From Auanema rhodensis (lineage: Eukaryota > Nematoda > Chromadorea > Rhabditida > Rhabditidae), in NCBI GenBank assembly GCA_964057225.1, contig OZ059898.1:10168001-10232000 (forward strand): a stretch of DNA of 64,000 nt. The letters are read 5' to 3'. Below, piece after piece: positions 48,201-58,842 of the stretch (positions within the stretch are counted from its first letter, which is position 1; the number at the start of each line of letters is the position of its first letter). Below the pieces are notes generated by a model. It was not told where the DNA came from, did not search any database, and worked only from the letters and a program-made list of their open reading frames with translations. The position numbers and the translations under genes are program-made.

Positions 48201-49438
48201 CCTTCCTTTTGGACAGGATCTCGTAAAGGAACTCAAGCGCTACCGTCTACATCTCTTATTCAATTAAAAATCTTATCTCTCTCTTAAAGTTAGCTTATAA
48301 TATTTTCTTAAAAACTCTAAAACTTTTCTATTAAAAAAATTATATCCAAAAACTCTTTACAAAAACTCAGTTTTCTATTCATTACATTCTCATAAATCAT
48401 TTTCAATTATTCATAAGAGTACCTATATCATTTATCATTCTCTCTATCCAAAATCCTATATACAAAAATTATTCAAATTCAATAATTAACTTTTCTAAGA
48501 ATTATAAGTTTATTTTCACATTTTTTGAACAAAAATAGTTAAGTTCTTTATAAAATTAATTTAGAATTAAGAAATAAAAAGGAATATTGCTTCTATACCT
48601 CTCAATCTTAATCATCTTATCATATTACCTCAATCTTCATCTTATCATACTATTTAATCATCCTATCATACCATATTTTCATTATTTTCTTTATGTTCGT
48701 TTATAAAACTATTATTCTTATGCTACTACACTGTATTCTCATAAACCCACCCCTTCCCCCCCCCGTAATTTCATAAGCAAGAAATCCCGTGTTAAACACG
48801 ACAGTAAAAATATTTATTAGGCGCAGCGTATCCAAATCCCGATTACCTTAGCACCTGAAAAAAAAAACGAAAAATAATTAAATTAATCAATAAGTTTTAA
48901 CTTATACGCAAAAACCATCCCCCCCTCGTTAAGAATAATGCCAGACACTCAAGAGACTCGAGCGGAGGCCGACACTCAGGATAAGACGTACGCCCCATGA
49001 AATAATTAGAAAATTTTTGAATTGAAATCTGCCCCACATTGATATAAATAATAAGAGTGGTCTCGCCATCATAGAGTCAGGGAGCAGGATGCAGAAGGCA
49101 GCTGACATACCTGTGACTCAGATAGGTTAATGAGGTCTGGGAAAATGAAATGATTGCGAAAATTCTATTTTGTATCCTTGTCCCAAAAGACTGGCGAACT
49201 ATTAACTTTCATTTCATGCCTTTTTCACAATATAGAACTTGTCCCTTCGAAAAGGCACACTAGTTTCAAACCTGTGTTAGACCCGGACGAGCTATATTGG
49301 TAAAGAGATTACTTGCAAGACTAGCTACCTTCATAAGAATCGCGCACACAAACCCAACATTATTCTTTACGTTTTTCTATATATAAAATTATTTTGGCAC
49401 ACGTTGGATATAACAAATTTCCTTACAGGATACCAACG
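48201..49438 (+). other. Long 5' leader of element 2
   Basis: About 1.24 kb, AT-rich and without a credible ORF. Notable pieces are a C-rich tract near 48749-48765 and the near-palindrome cgtgttaaacacg near 48790-48802. These could belong to packaging or dimerisation signals, but I cannot show it. A spliced upstream leader exon is possible. Confidence 0.5.
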
Positions 49439-52400
49439 ATGCTGCCCAATACTGGTCCAAAACCTCCGCTGGACCCTGCTGCCACTTCAAATATTATAAG
49501 AAGAAAAAGACAACCGCCCGCAACATATTCTCCCCCCTCTGCAAAACAAGCGAAGTTAAGCATTAAAACAAAGTCAATGGTAATACATACCCCAAGACAT
49601 CGCGGCATTCAAAAACAATTCACCAATCCCAAATCACATGAAAAAACGAAGAAACAAAAAACAGACATAGTCGAAAGAAACACCTTAGAAAAGAAAATTA
49701 TCCCAAACATTAAACCTATTCCTAAAAACATAGCAAGCAAAGGGAACCCTCAAAACCCCCCAACCAACACCATACCAATTACAATCAACCCAATCAATCC
49801 TTTAATAGCCACCCCTAGAAGAAGCAATACACCAACCACACAAAAATCACCTACGCCCGCACTTTCTTCAACCACACCCGCAGTAAGCTCATCCCCACCT
49901 CTACGAAACTCACCTTCATCCATTGATCATTCTACATCCGGGCATTCTCTATCTCCGTCTCTTCCATCGCAAACTAATCAAGCAAATACTTTTGTTGCAG
50001 AAAACAAGAGAATTAACCCAAGAATGGACCCAATGGACGAAGGCGCACCACTTACGCAAACCTCGGGAAGGGCACCTGTTCCAACACCTACAATCATCCC
50101 TCAACCAGCAGCGATTCCGTCCGCCATACGCGATATAAAAGCTCCACGCTACGATGGAAAAACACCATTCAACCGCTATCTACTATACCTAGACGAACAC
50201 TTCAACGCTACAAGAACAACTATGCCCGAACGTCTTCAAAGCATACAATTATTGCTAGAAGATGATCGAGCAAGAGAAGCGTACAGAAAACTCACAACCG
50301 AAGATAAGCGACTTGGATGGGACCATGTCAAGAAGCGACTCTCAGAAATGATCACACCGAAAAAACAGAGAGAACGAGCAATGCACCGCCTACATGGCTT
50401 GAAACAGTTACCAACGGAATCGGTACAAAGCTTTGCAACAAGATGTTCTAACGAAGCCTACTCGGCTATGGACATGAACAACGAAAGTGAGCTTAACATG
50501 CTCCGATCCACCTTCACCTGGGGACTAAGACCCGAAATAAGCGAACATGTTAGCCGTCTAGACCCACCAAACTTTGAGGAAGCATACGAAATGGCCTTAC
50601 GAGAAGAACTCTTTATACAAAATAGACCACAATCGTTCGTCAACAATATGGAGAAGTCGTTCAACAACCTCAACATTCGAGACTCAAAGGACAACAATCA
50701 ATACCAGAGAAACGAATCTAAGGATTTCAAAGGAACCAAACCGATGTATAATGGCAATGGCAAACCACACAACCGATATCCGGACAGATACAACAACCAA
50801 TATCGGCCTCATCAACACCAATACAGGAACCATAACTCACGATTCTCTCAAAATAAGGGATCAAGACAAAACTACTTCGACAGATCACGGAACAGAAGCC
50901 AAGAAAGACCATACTATCGAAACCGCGACCAAAACTATAGCGGACACAACAACCGGCGACAATCAAATAATCACGAACAATACCCCTCTCAATACAATCG
51001 AAGCCAATACAACAATTATAGAAGTCGCCCGCGCAGCACCTCCAATGGACCGGAACGGTATAGAGAACGCACACAGAGCCCAGGAGTACGTTTTCAAGTC
51101 AACAACGTCACGGAAAACGAAGTACCGAACAACAAAAGAAAATCAACACCATTCCTACCCCTCTTTATCACAATTATCGCACTCATTATAAATACATGCA
51201 GTGCAGAAACAACGTACCAGTTATGCACAGGAAACAGAGGAGGAATATATGTTGAGCCGCCATCGCCAACAGCTTGCCGATCCATCGCACCAACTAATAA
51301 CCATATCCAGAAGACTACAGCAGAATTGTTCATCCAAAACCTACAACCAAAAGAATGGGAAGCATGGAAATGTGCAATTGAAACTTACCAACTCTGCATT
51401 CACGACGTTTTCTTCATCAGAGAAACTAATGTCTCACTAGCAAAAGTTTCACCAACAACACTGCAAGAATGTTCATCAGCTATTAAAGAAAGAATATTCA
51501 ACGGTACCAACCTTCAAAGAGAAGCACCAGGACTCTATGGAACTCCATTCCCACATACAACTATTACTAATGGTATATGGAAACAGGAATGCGAACAACG
51601 TACCAGATTCATAGCTGAACGAGGACACATGACCAGCCTACAAGACAATACAGTACTCTCAGATATATTCATAAACGACAACGGATGCACCAGTGACAAA
51701 GGACAATGCCTAACCAACAACGCTCTCATCATATGGACCCCACCATCAGAAAAACATAGTTGCTCGTACACTTCATTAGGCTCTCACGAAGTTTTTATAT
51801 CAGAAGACACCATATTGATTCCCGGAATTCAAAGTGCTTTTATTCTAAACAATAAAACACCGGAAAAAGAAGCCTCCTCATGCTTACAAAAAGATATATT
51901 TACTACAAATAGTGGAACTCTAATCTCCTTCAACTCAACCTCAAGCTTAGGACGATCAAGAAGACACGCAATCACGGAATACCCTAAAGGATTCTTGACA
52001 GTTCATCAATACCCCTCGCTAAGATATTCAGCCAGCAAAACCGGAACTATTCTACTATATACAACCTATATTCAACGGAAAAGACTTGACATACATTACA
52101 ATCTCAATAACATAACAAATATGTTACCTAAGTATATCGCAATCTTCAAATACCTAGGTATAAATTTTGATGTTATCAAAAATCGTCTTATATGGCACAA
52201 ATATGAAGACGTCAACATAGCCATTCTACACGCCCTAGGAGAAGCAGAAATAAGAAAAGCAACAAAAATCGCGATCGATAATCTATCGTATAAGGAACTT
52301 ACGCATAAACTTAGCAAACGGATCACAATTAAGGATTTTAAGAAGATACTACCAACCAAAACAGGAGACTACTATGAAATCGCGAAAGAAATTGCTTACT

Positions 52401-55400
52401 CACTTGCGGAAATACCAACTACGTTAGCTACAGGAGAAACAACACCATCTTTAGAAGAATACTTATATCAACTCATGCCACCAAGAAAACCAAGACTCAC
52501 CAAGACACGAAACGATTTAGAACTGTACGAACAACTAGCACAAGCAAAAATTATCCTGAACGCAATAAATAATCCGAAAAAGCTACATTCAAAAGAAGAA
52601 TACGAAGCAGAAATGAAGAAATGGATCAAATATGAAAAAGAACTGAACTTACCACCATTACAACTGCCAAACTACACAGTTATCTTCGATGGCGACGATA
52701 TATTCTACGGCTTCCGGAAAAGAAATCCTACAAATTATAGCATTACACAAGAGGATAGTGAAAAATTTTATAATCATTATCTACCCCTTATCAGTACTCC
52801 CGGAACACGACCCTTTGCAACCACAATTAGAAGCACTTCGACCCCCCTACAAACTACTACTACAACCACTACCACGACCCCTAAGCCTACAACCATAAGG
52901 AACGTCATCACTTCGACAATCACACCCAAAACACATATATCCACAACAACTAGACCCACACCGACAACACCCACGTCTTCATCAACTACTACTACTACTA
53001 CCACTACTACTACTACTACTTCTACTACTGCTAGACCCAGATCAACAACAACCACAACACCTACAACAACCACAACTATATTCACCACTCATCGACCAAC
53101 ACAATCATTCTCCACCCCCCAATCTACATTCAATATTACTACAAACCCAATCACGATCACCTCAAGCCAGGAATACAATAGGAAAGAATCACTCACCAAG
53201 TCACCGCCTCCAAGAACTACAAAAAGATCTATCACTACCACTCGCAGCACACCTGAAGAAATATCATCACATATTGGTAAGAAAGCCCACGTAGACTACC
53301 TTAAAGCTAAGAACGATATCGTCCAAAAATGGAATGAACATCTTCATCAACAAGAAACGCAATCTCATCTACAATATGCCACTACCAATCTGGAAGATGA
53401 TATCATACGTACGTTCACAACAAACAGAAACAACATCTGCCACGTACAAAATAAACAACTACTTACCTGGTGGGCTATTCTTCAAATAAATCCTACTATA
53501 GGGATGCGTACAATGCTACGACGACAGGATATATCTGCAAGATTCATAAATGATAAACTAATTTATGTAATGCCATGCACACCAATTCAAATTACAAAAA
53601 CATACCGTGATCACAAAGTCAACAGCACGTGTTTTCTGGAAACCCCAGTCGAAACGGAACATCACGGCCAACTGTTCATCCTACCAGGTACAAGAGACCT
53701 CACACCGATGGCACATGCCATACCATGCGGACTCACAATCAAGGATCCCTGGAAAGAAAACGATCAATGGACTAATAATAACCAATCAATAAATGTAACA
53801 TCACCAGCATACATCGACGAGTTAGGATCAATCAACCTAGAACATATCAAGTTTAATGGAAGCAACATTTTCAACAACCTAACAGAATCAACGTTTCCTA
53901 TGGCACTAGCAATATCATATGGATCCAGCTTAGCAACGCTACAGGCTACTTTACCAGGAAGAATAAAACCTGTAATCAAACAAAGATTAATTCCTAACAT
54001 GAACCCTGTTACCCTAACAGCAGGAGCAGCCAGCAGCTTACTACTCAGCTACGAACATACAAAAGAAGCTATAACTTGGAAAATGTTTGACTTTCTGTCA
54101 CCAATATGGGAAAAGATTCAAACCTGGACACTACGCGTACTTGCTATCATTGGATCAATCATCATAACAATTGGCATAATCACACTCGCCACCTGGATAA
54201 TAAAAATATACGCATGTAGTTCAAGGATACCCATCAACAATGTCAAATGGGAAGCAGAATACTTACAACCACTATCAACTGAGAACACAAGAACAGAAAC
54301 ATCTCATCCTTCTCCGTCCGCTCCATACGTCGACAACCATCACAACAGCTGTCAACTCACATTGTATGATCCTTCAGCACCAATTCCTGAACACATTTAT
54401 GAAGCTTATTTCCCTACAAGCATGAAGAAAGAAAACATAAACTACGTAGGAGGATCACAATTACCGTTTGTCCCGATTTCAATCCACAATCACATCTTTA
54501 AGGCACTATGGGACACGGGAGCATCAGCATCATACATGCGAGAATCCACCTTCAAACAACTGCCCGCTGCAACGATGGTACTAAAACAAACAACAGCGAT
54601 AGTCGCGAATAAATCTAAATTCTCATTTATGGGATACACAAGGATCCTCATAACAATAGGAACAACAGAAACAGAACACAAATTTTATGTAGCAGAAGAT
54701 AACTACTGTCCAGAACCAGTGTTACTTGGAATAGACTTCATGGAAGCATTACATCAACAAGGAATTTACACCTCACTTCGACCGCTGGATAAAACAATTG
54801 TTATCGGCACAACACATGTTCCACTAGCACGAGAAACATCTCCGTGGGAACACCAGACCACGAAAGCATATGTGGTTAGCTTAGAAAACAAAACGCTAAG
54901 ACCAGGAGAAACAAGAACGCTCACGCTAGAAGTACACGATCCAGAAAGCTATGAACAGGCGTTTCTAGATTGTAAGAAACCAGGCAACAAACTCTCTTTT
55001 ACGCCTACCATATTTACGCCCACTGGATACGGAGTACAAATTTACGCGACGAACATATGCAAACAGCCACTCGAAATTCAAATGAATCAAGAAATAGGGA
55101 TAGCAGAAGCGATACCAAAGGACAACCAAGAAAAATACGAAGGACAATACATACCTCCAGAAGCTCGATGGGAAGAACAACTGCCATATTTCCCAGACAA
55201 TTTCATCAATGAGCTTGACCTTTCAGAAGCCTGCTTCTCACAAATCGAACAACAGCAACTGAAAGAAATAATTTTACTACATAAACAAGCGTTTCTCAAC
55301 GAAGATAGAAATATCGGACTCTTCCTAGGACCAATTGAACACTCCATTCCAATCATGCCAGGAAAAACACCATCATTCAAAATTACTTATCGTATACCAC

Positions 55401-58400
55401 TCTCCCAACAAGAAGAAGTGGAGAAACAAATAGAAGAAATGCTACAACAAAGAATCATTGAACCATCAAACTCAATGACAACTAGTCCAGTAATTTTGGT
55501 GAAGAAGAAAGACAAAACTTATAGATTTGTAACGGACTTTCGAGCTCTGAATGCAATCACTCAGAAACAAGTATATGTCATATCAAACATACAGGACATC
55601 CTAGATTTGGCCGCTGGAGCAAGGATCTTCAGCAACTTTGATTTAGTATCTGGATTTTTCCAAATACCTCTTAAGAAAGAAGATCGTCATCTTACAGCTT
55701 TCACAACAACAAGTGGAACTTATCAATATTGTCGAATGCCGATGGGATTATGTGGATCACCCCATACTTTTCAAAACGCAGTACGATACCTGCAATCAAT
55801 GGTTAAATGCAAGCTATTCGTATATCTAGATGATTTACTGTTAATCTCTGAATCTACGACAGCACATTTAAAAGATATTGAAGAAGTTTTGGAAGCAGTA
55901 ACTCAAATAGGATTCAAAATAAAACTGAAGAAATGCGCATTCGCAAGAAAGGAAGTAAAATTTCTAGGATACATAGTTGGACAAGAAGGAATTAAACCGG
56001 ACCCACATAAAATTAAGGCAATACAAGATTATCCCCAACCAAAATCAACAACAGGAGTAAGAGCTTTCATGGGAGTAGTAAACTACTTCAGAAGGTTCAT
56101 AAAGAACGCTGCAGGAATAGCAACACCACTCTACAACGTCACTCGGAAAGACACTCCGTTCAAATGGACAGAAGAAGAAGAAATTGCTTTTAATACTTTG
56201 AAGAAAACATTGACTCAAGCACCTGTGTTACAAGCACCAATCCCGAAACGACCATATGTTATTGAAAGTGATGGAAGTATGATAGCAGTTGGCGCTGTAC
56301 TACTTCAAGCGAAAGACGATCAAGAACCATTACATCCAATAGCTTTTGCTAGTCGGAAACTCAACAAAGCTGAAAGGAATTATCCACCAATAGAAGTAGA
56401 AGCATTAGCTCTTACATTCGCCGTCAAACAATTTCGCACCTACATACTAGGAACAGCAACCAAAATTATCACGGACCATAGACCACTCACTAGTTTAATG
56501 ACTAGAAAGGATTTAATAGGTCGTTTAGCAAAATTTCAAATTGTTTTACAAGAATACGATATTGAAATTATCTACAGACCAGGAAAATTAAACAGTGTAT
56601 GTGACGCATTATCACGATATTTTGAAGATGAAATCAACGAAGCAAAACCACCAGCAAAGAAGAAAAACGAAAGAAAAACGACGGAAGATACTATTCATCA
56701 GATAAACACCTTCACGATAGCAGATATTCGATCAGTTCAGAATCAATCAAATTGGATAAAAGAAACTATGGATAAAATAAAGAACAATACAGCTGGACGA
56801 CAACTGACGGACAGATATATTGTGTACAACGATGTACTATACTCAAAACCAAAAAGAAGCCTACAAGTACCACGAACAATTTTACCACGAGAAGAACACA
56901 TAATTAATCCAATTATGAAGAAATTTCATGAAGATCCGACACTCGGAGCTCATCTAGGAATAAACAAAACAATGGACTCAATATCAAGACGATTTACATG
57001 GACTGGAATGCAAGAAGACATTACAAACTACATCAACAGATGTCTTGCTTGTGCAAAAAGAAAGAACAATCCTCACGAAGCAACGGTGGAACCAATGAAA
57101 AATTTTGCAACATCAACAAAACCATGGCAAAGAGTACACATGGATATACTCGGACCATTACCTAGGACAGAACAAGAAAACAGATATGTTCTTTCAATTC
57201 AAGATTCTTTTTCAAAATGGATTATCGCAATTCCGCTAATCAGACAAACATCAGGAGAAATTATATCAGCTATCGAAAAATATCTCTTCTATGTTTTTGG
57301 ACCACCTGTCACTATCATCACAGACAATGGATCTAATTTTACTTCAAACGATTTCACCACTATGTGCAGTAATTTTGGAACTACACACCACACTACTATG
57401 CCGTATTACAAAAACGCTAACGGACAAGTAGAAAGACTGCATCGGACGATCGAAGAAGCATTAACAGCCTACGTTAATGACGAACAAAACGATTGGGATA
57501 AGATACTTCCGAAGATTATTTTTACACTCAACAGATTACCAAACGCCACCACTAAAATATCACCATACGAATGTTTGTTTGGACAAGTAGCACGTCTACC
57601 CATTGACAAAAACTTGGAAACACCGGAAGAACAAAATACCACGGATCAGCTCAAAAACTTAAGAGATATTCAAGAAAAAGTCAAGGAAAAGATTGCCACC
57701 AATGAAGAAAGAATGAAGCAGAAATACGATCAAGCACATAGGACAAAAGAAAGAATATTAGATATAGGAGATCGAGTATTTGTACAAAGAGCGAACCCAA
57801 GCAACAAATTACAAATACGAAGAGATGGACCTTACCGGATAGTGACAATTGAAGGAAACAACATCAGCATAACGGACCAAGATGGAAATATTATAAAAGC
57901 TCACAAAAATAACATACGTTATTTTCCACCAGACGATAATCTTATATCAACAAGAAATAATGAAGAAGAGGAAGAAGAAGACCAAGACATAGCAAACGAA
58001 GAAGAAGAAGAAGAAGAAGCAAGTTGGAATAATCTGGATGAATGGGAACAAACCAATAATACGGAAAATAACAACAACTGTTACCCAACAGGCAGTCCAG
58101 ATACTCTCGCGCAACTGTTACCTATCACAGGGAATAACAGAGGAGTAAACGAAGAAGAAATTGAACAAAATTCAGAAACACCTGACGACCTTGCTACAGC
58201 AAGAAGAATAACAAATTCTAATATACAATTAGAAGATGAATCAACAACAATCGACAGAATTCAAGAGGACCTCAGACAGCTGACACCTTTCTCTCAAGAA
58301 GAAGGTCCTAATCAAAACGATATAGAAGATAATAACACAAAAACATACGAAAAGCTACGAGATCAATTCAAGAATGAAAACAGAAAGGAGCTATTTGAGG

Positions 58401-58639
58401 ACAGAAACAAAAACTCACCAGCAATCAAAAATTGGAACACTACACTTGCCGCAGCACTAGGAATAGGAAATGAAAACTCACGCCCGTATCATGTTAAACT
58501 ACAACCCAAAAGAAAAACACAAGACGAAGAAATCAGAAGTAATGGAGAATTGGAACTACATGGAAAAGCGGATCAAAGCAAAAAGCAGCAGAATAAATCT
58601 CCAACGCAAAACAAAGGAGAACAAGTACGAAATTTTTAA
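49439..58639 (+). CDS. Element 2 gag-env-pol polyprotein (3066 codons)
   Basis: Start chosen at the first in-frame ATG (49439); the frame opens 45 nt earlier at a TTG. Order by residue: basic Pro/Thr-rich head; capsid-like helices about 227-391; Arg/Asn/Tyr-rich basic tail about 400-555 without a CCHC knuckle; hydrophobic signal-like segment 571-590 ending TCSA; Cys-rich glycosylated ectodomain with furin-type RSRR at 839-842; Thr-rich mucin-like stalk about 1120-1225; second ectodomain; transmembrane helix about 1567-1590; aspartic protease DTGA at 1692; RT with D2068 and YLDD 2129-2132; RNase H ESDGS (D2278); integrase HHCC (H2497, H2505, C2535, C2538) and D2569, D2629, E2665 (DX35E); then a tail of more than 200 residues with poly-Glu runs. 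All key residues are present and there is no stop. The topology implied is cytosolic Gag, luminal Env, cytosolic Pol. The glycoprotein family is not recognised with confidence; a class III, chuvirus-like origin is one possibility. Confidence 0.92.
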   Translation: MLPNTGPKPPLDPAATSNIIRRKRQPPATYSPPSAKQAKLSIKTKSMVIHTPRHRGIQKQFTNPKSHEKTKKQKTDIVERNTLEKKIIPNIKPIPKNIASKGNPQNPPTNTIPITINPINPLIATPRRSNTPTTQKSPTPALSSTTPAVSSSPPLRNSPSSIDHSTSGHSLSPSLPSQTNQANTFVAENKRINPRMDPMDEGAPLTQTSGRAPVPTPTIIPQPAAIPSAIRDIKAPRYDGKTPFNRYLLYLDEHFNATRTTMPERLQSIQLLLEDDRAREAYRKLTTEDKRLGWDHVKKRLSEMITPKKQRERAMHRLHGLKQLPTESVQSFATRCSNEAYSAMDMNNESELNMLRSTFTWGLRPEISEHVSRLDPPNFEEAYEMALREELFIQNRPQSFVNNMEKSFNNLNIRDSKDNNQYQRNESKDFKGTKPMYNGNGKPHNRYPDRYNNQYRPHQHQYRNHNSRFSQNKGSRQNYFDRSRNRSQERPYYRNRDQNYSGHNNRRQSNNHEQYPSQYNRSQYNNYRSRPRSTSNGPERYRERTQSPGVRFQVNNVTENEVPNNKRKSTPFLPLFITIIALIINTCSAETTYQLCTGNRGGIYVEPPSPTACRSIAPTNNHIQKTTAELFIQNLQPKEWEAWKCAIETYQLCIHDVFFIRETNVSLAKVSPTTLQECSSAIKERIFNGTNLQREAPGLYGTPFPHTTITNGIWKQECEQRTRFIAERGHMTSLQDNTVLSDIFINDNGCTSDKGQCLTNNALIIWTPPSEKHSCSYTSLGSHEVFISEDTILIPGIQSAFILNNKTPEKEASSCLQKDIFTTNSGTLISFNSTSSLGRSRRHAITEYPKGFLTVHQYPSLRYSASKTGTILLYTTYIQRKRLDIHYNLNNITNMLPKYIAIFKYLGINFDVIKNRLIWHKYEDVNIAILHALGEAEIRKATKIAIDNLSYKELTHKLSKRITIKDFKKILPTKTGDYYEIAKEIAYSLAEIPTTLATGETTPSLEEYLYQLMPPRKPRLTKTRNDLELYEQLAQAKIILNAINNPKKLHSKEEYEAEMKKWIKYEKELNLPPLQLPNYTVIFDGDDIFYGFRKRNPTNYSITQEDSEKFYNHYLPLISTPGTRPFATTIRSTSTPLQTTTTTTTTTPKPTTIRNVITSTITPKTHISTTTRPTPTTPTSSSTTTTTTTTTTTTSTTARPRSTTTTTPTTTTTIFTTHRPTQSFSTPQSTFNITTNPITITSSQEYNRKESLTKSPPPRTTKRSITTTRSTPEEISSHIGKKAHVDYLKAKNDIVQKWNEHLHQQETQSHLQYATTNLEDDIIRTFTTNRNNICHVQNKQLLTWWAILQINPTIGMRTMLRRQDISARFINDKLIYVMPCTPIQITKTYRDHKVNSTCFLETPVETEHHGQLFILPGTRDLTPMAHAIPCGLTIKDPWKENDQWTNNNQSINVTSPAYIDELGSINLEHIKFNGSNIFNNLTESTFPMALAISYGSSLATLQATLPGRIKPVIKQRLIPNMNPVTLTAGAASSLLLSYEHTKEAITWKMFDFLSPIWEKIQTWTLRVLAIIGSIIITIGIITLATWIIKIYACSSRIPINNVKWEAEYLQPLSTENTRTETSHPSPSAPYVDNHHNSCQLTLYDPSAPIPEHIYEAYFPTSMKKENINYVGGSQLPFVPISIHNHIFKALWDTGASASYMRESTFKQLPAATMVLKQTTAIVANKSKFSFMGYTRILITIGTTETEHKFYVAEDNYCPEPVLLGIDFMEALHQQGIYTSLRPLDKTIVIGTTHVPLARETSPWEHQTTKAYVVSLENKTLRPGETRTLTLEVHDPESYEQAFLDCKKPGNKLSFTPTIFTPTGYGVQIYATNICKQPLEIQMNQEIGIAEAIPKDNQEKYEGQYIPPEARWEEQLPYFPDNFINELDLSEACFSQIEQQQLKEIILLHKQAFLNEDRNIGLFLGPIEHSIPIMPGKTPSFKITYRIPLSQQEEVEKQIEEMLQQRIIEPSNSMTTSPVILVKKKDKTYRFVTDFRALNAITQKQVYVISNIQDILDLAAGARIFSNFDLVSGFFQIPLKKEDRHLTAFTTTSGTYQYCRMPMGLCGSPHTFQNAVRYLQSMVKCKLFVYLDDLLLISESTTAHLKDIEEVLEAVTQIGFKIKLKKCAFARKEVKFLGYIVGQEGIKPDPHKIKAIQDYPQPKSTTGVRAFMGVVNYFRRFIKNAAGIATPLYNVTRKDTPFKWTEEEEIAFNTLKKTLTQAPVLQAPIPKRPYVIESDGSMIAVGAVLLQAKDDQEPLHPIAFASRKLNKAERNYPPIEVEALALTFAVKQFRTYILGTATKIITDHRPLTSLMTRKDLIGRLAKFQIVLQEYDIEIIYRPGKLNSVCDALSRYFEDEINEAKPPAKKKNERKTTEDTIHQINTFTIADIRSVQNQSNWIKETMDKIKNNTAGRQLTDRYIVYNDVLYSKPKRSLQVPRTILPREEHIINPIMKKFHEDPTLGAHLGINKTMDSISRRFTWTGMQEDITNYINRCLACAKRKNNPHEATVEPMKNFATSTKPWQRVHMDILGPLPRTEQENRYVLSIQDSFSKWIIAIPLIRQTSGEIISAIEKYLFYVFGPPVTIITDNGSNFTSNDFTTMCSNFGTTHHTTMPYYKNANGQVERLHRTIEEALTAYVNDEQNDWDKILPKIIFTLNRLPNATTKISPYECLFGQVARLPIDKNLETPEEQNTTDQLKNLRDIQEKVKEKIATNEERMKQKYDQAHRTKERILDIGDRVFVQRANPSNKLQIRRDGPYRIVTIEGNNISITDQDGNIIKAHKNNIRYFPPDDNLISTRNNEEEEEEDQDIANEEEEEEEASWNNLDEWEQTNNTENNNNCYPTGSPDTLAQLLPITGNNRGVNEEEIEQNSETPDDLATARRITNSNIQLEDESTTIDRIQEDLRQLTPFSQEEGPNQNDIEDNNTKTYEKLRDQFKNENRKELFEDRNKNSPAIKNWNTTLAAALGIGNENSRPYHVKLQPKRKTQDEEIRSNGELELHGKADQSKKQQNKSPTQNKGEQVRNF
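52986..53030 (+). repeat. ACT/ACC triplet run encoding the Thr stalk
   Basis: In-frame triplet repeat inside the polyprotein frame, giving an uninterrupted Thr run in the stalk between the two ectodomain halves. It is likely to vary in length between copies. Confidence 0.8.
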
Positions 58640-58786
58640 TTAACTAACAAAAATCGTAGAATTGTAAAAATAATTTTTCTTTCTTTCGTATAGTACATTA
58701 AACATAAGACATAGATCAAAAACCACCGAAATTCTAATTTCTATCCTTTAATTTTAACAAATTGTAACAATCACTGAAAAACAAAC

Positions 58787-58794
58787 TATATAAA
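58787..58794 (+). promoter_or_regulatory. Possible internal TATA box before ORF3
   Basis: TATATAAA 49 nt before the ATG of the third ORF, matching the LTR TATA box. It could drive a separate ORF3 transcript; a spliced message from the LTR is the alternative. Confidence 0.4.
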
Positions 58795-58842
58795 GAGAAA
58801 ATTTTGATAGAGAAAAATTCAATAACACTTTTCTTACTCAAA

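Noticed and set aside
49394..49438. TTG at 49394 as the polyprotein start of element 2 (and 34255 for element 1 ORF1)
   Set aside because: Both are only the upstream limits of open frames. For element 2 the ATG at 49439 is preferred; for element 1 the start is disrupted and uncertain.
50574..51191. 205-codon plus-strand ORF overlapping the gag region of element 2, plus several minus-strand ORFs inside both elements
   Set aside because: Low-complexity shadow of the Arg/Asn-rich gag tail in another frame; the others are antisense shadows of the long polyprotein frames.
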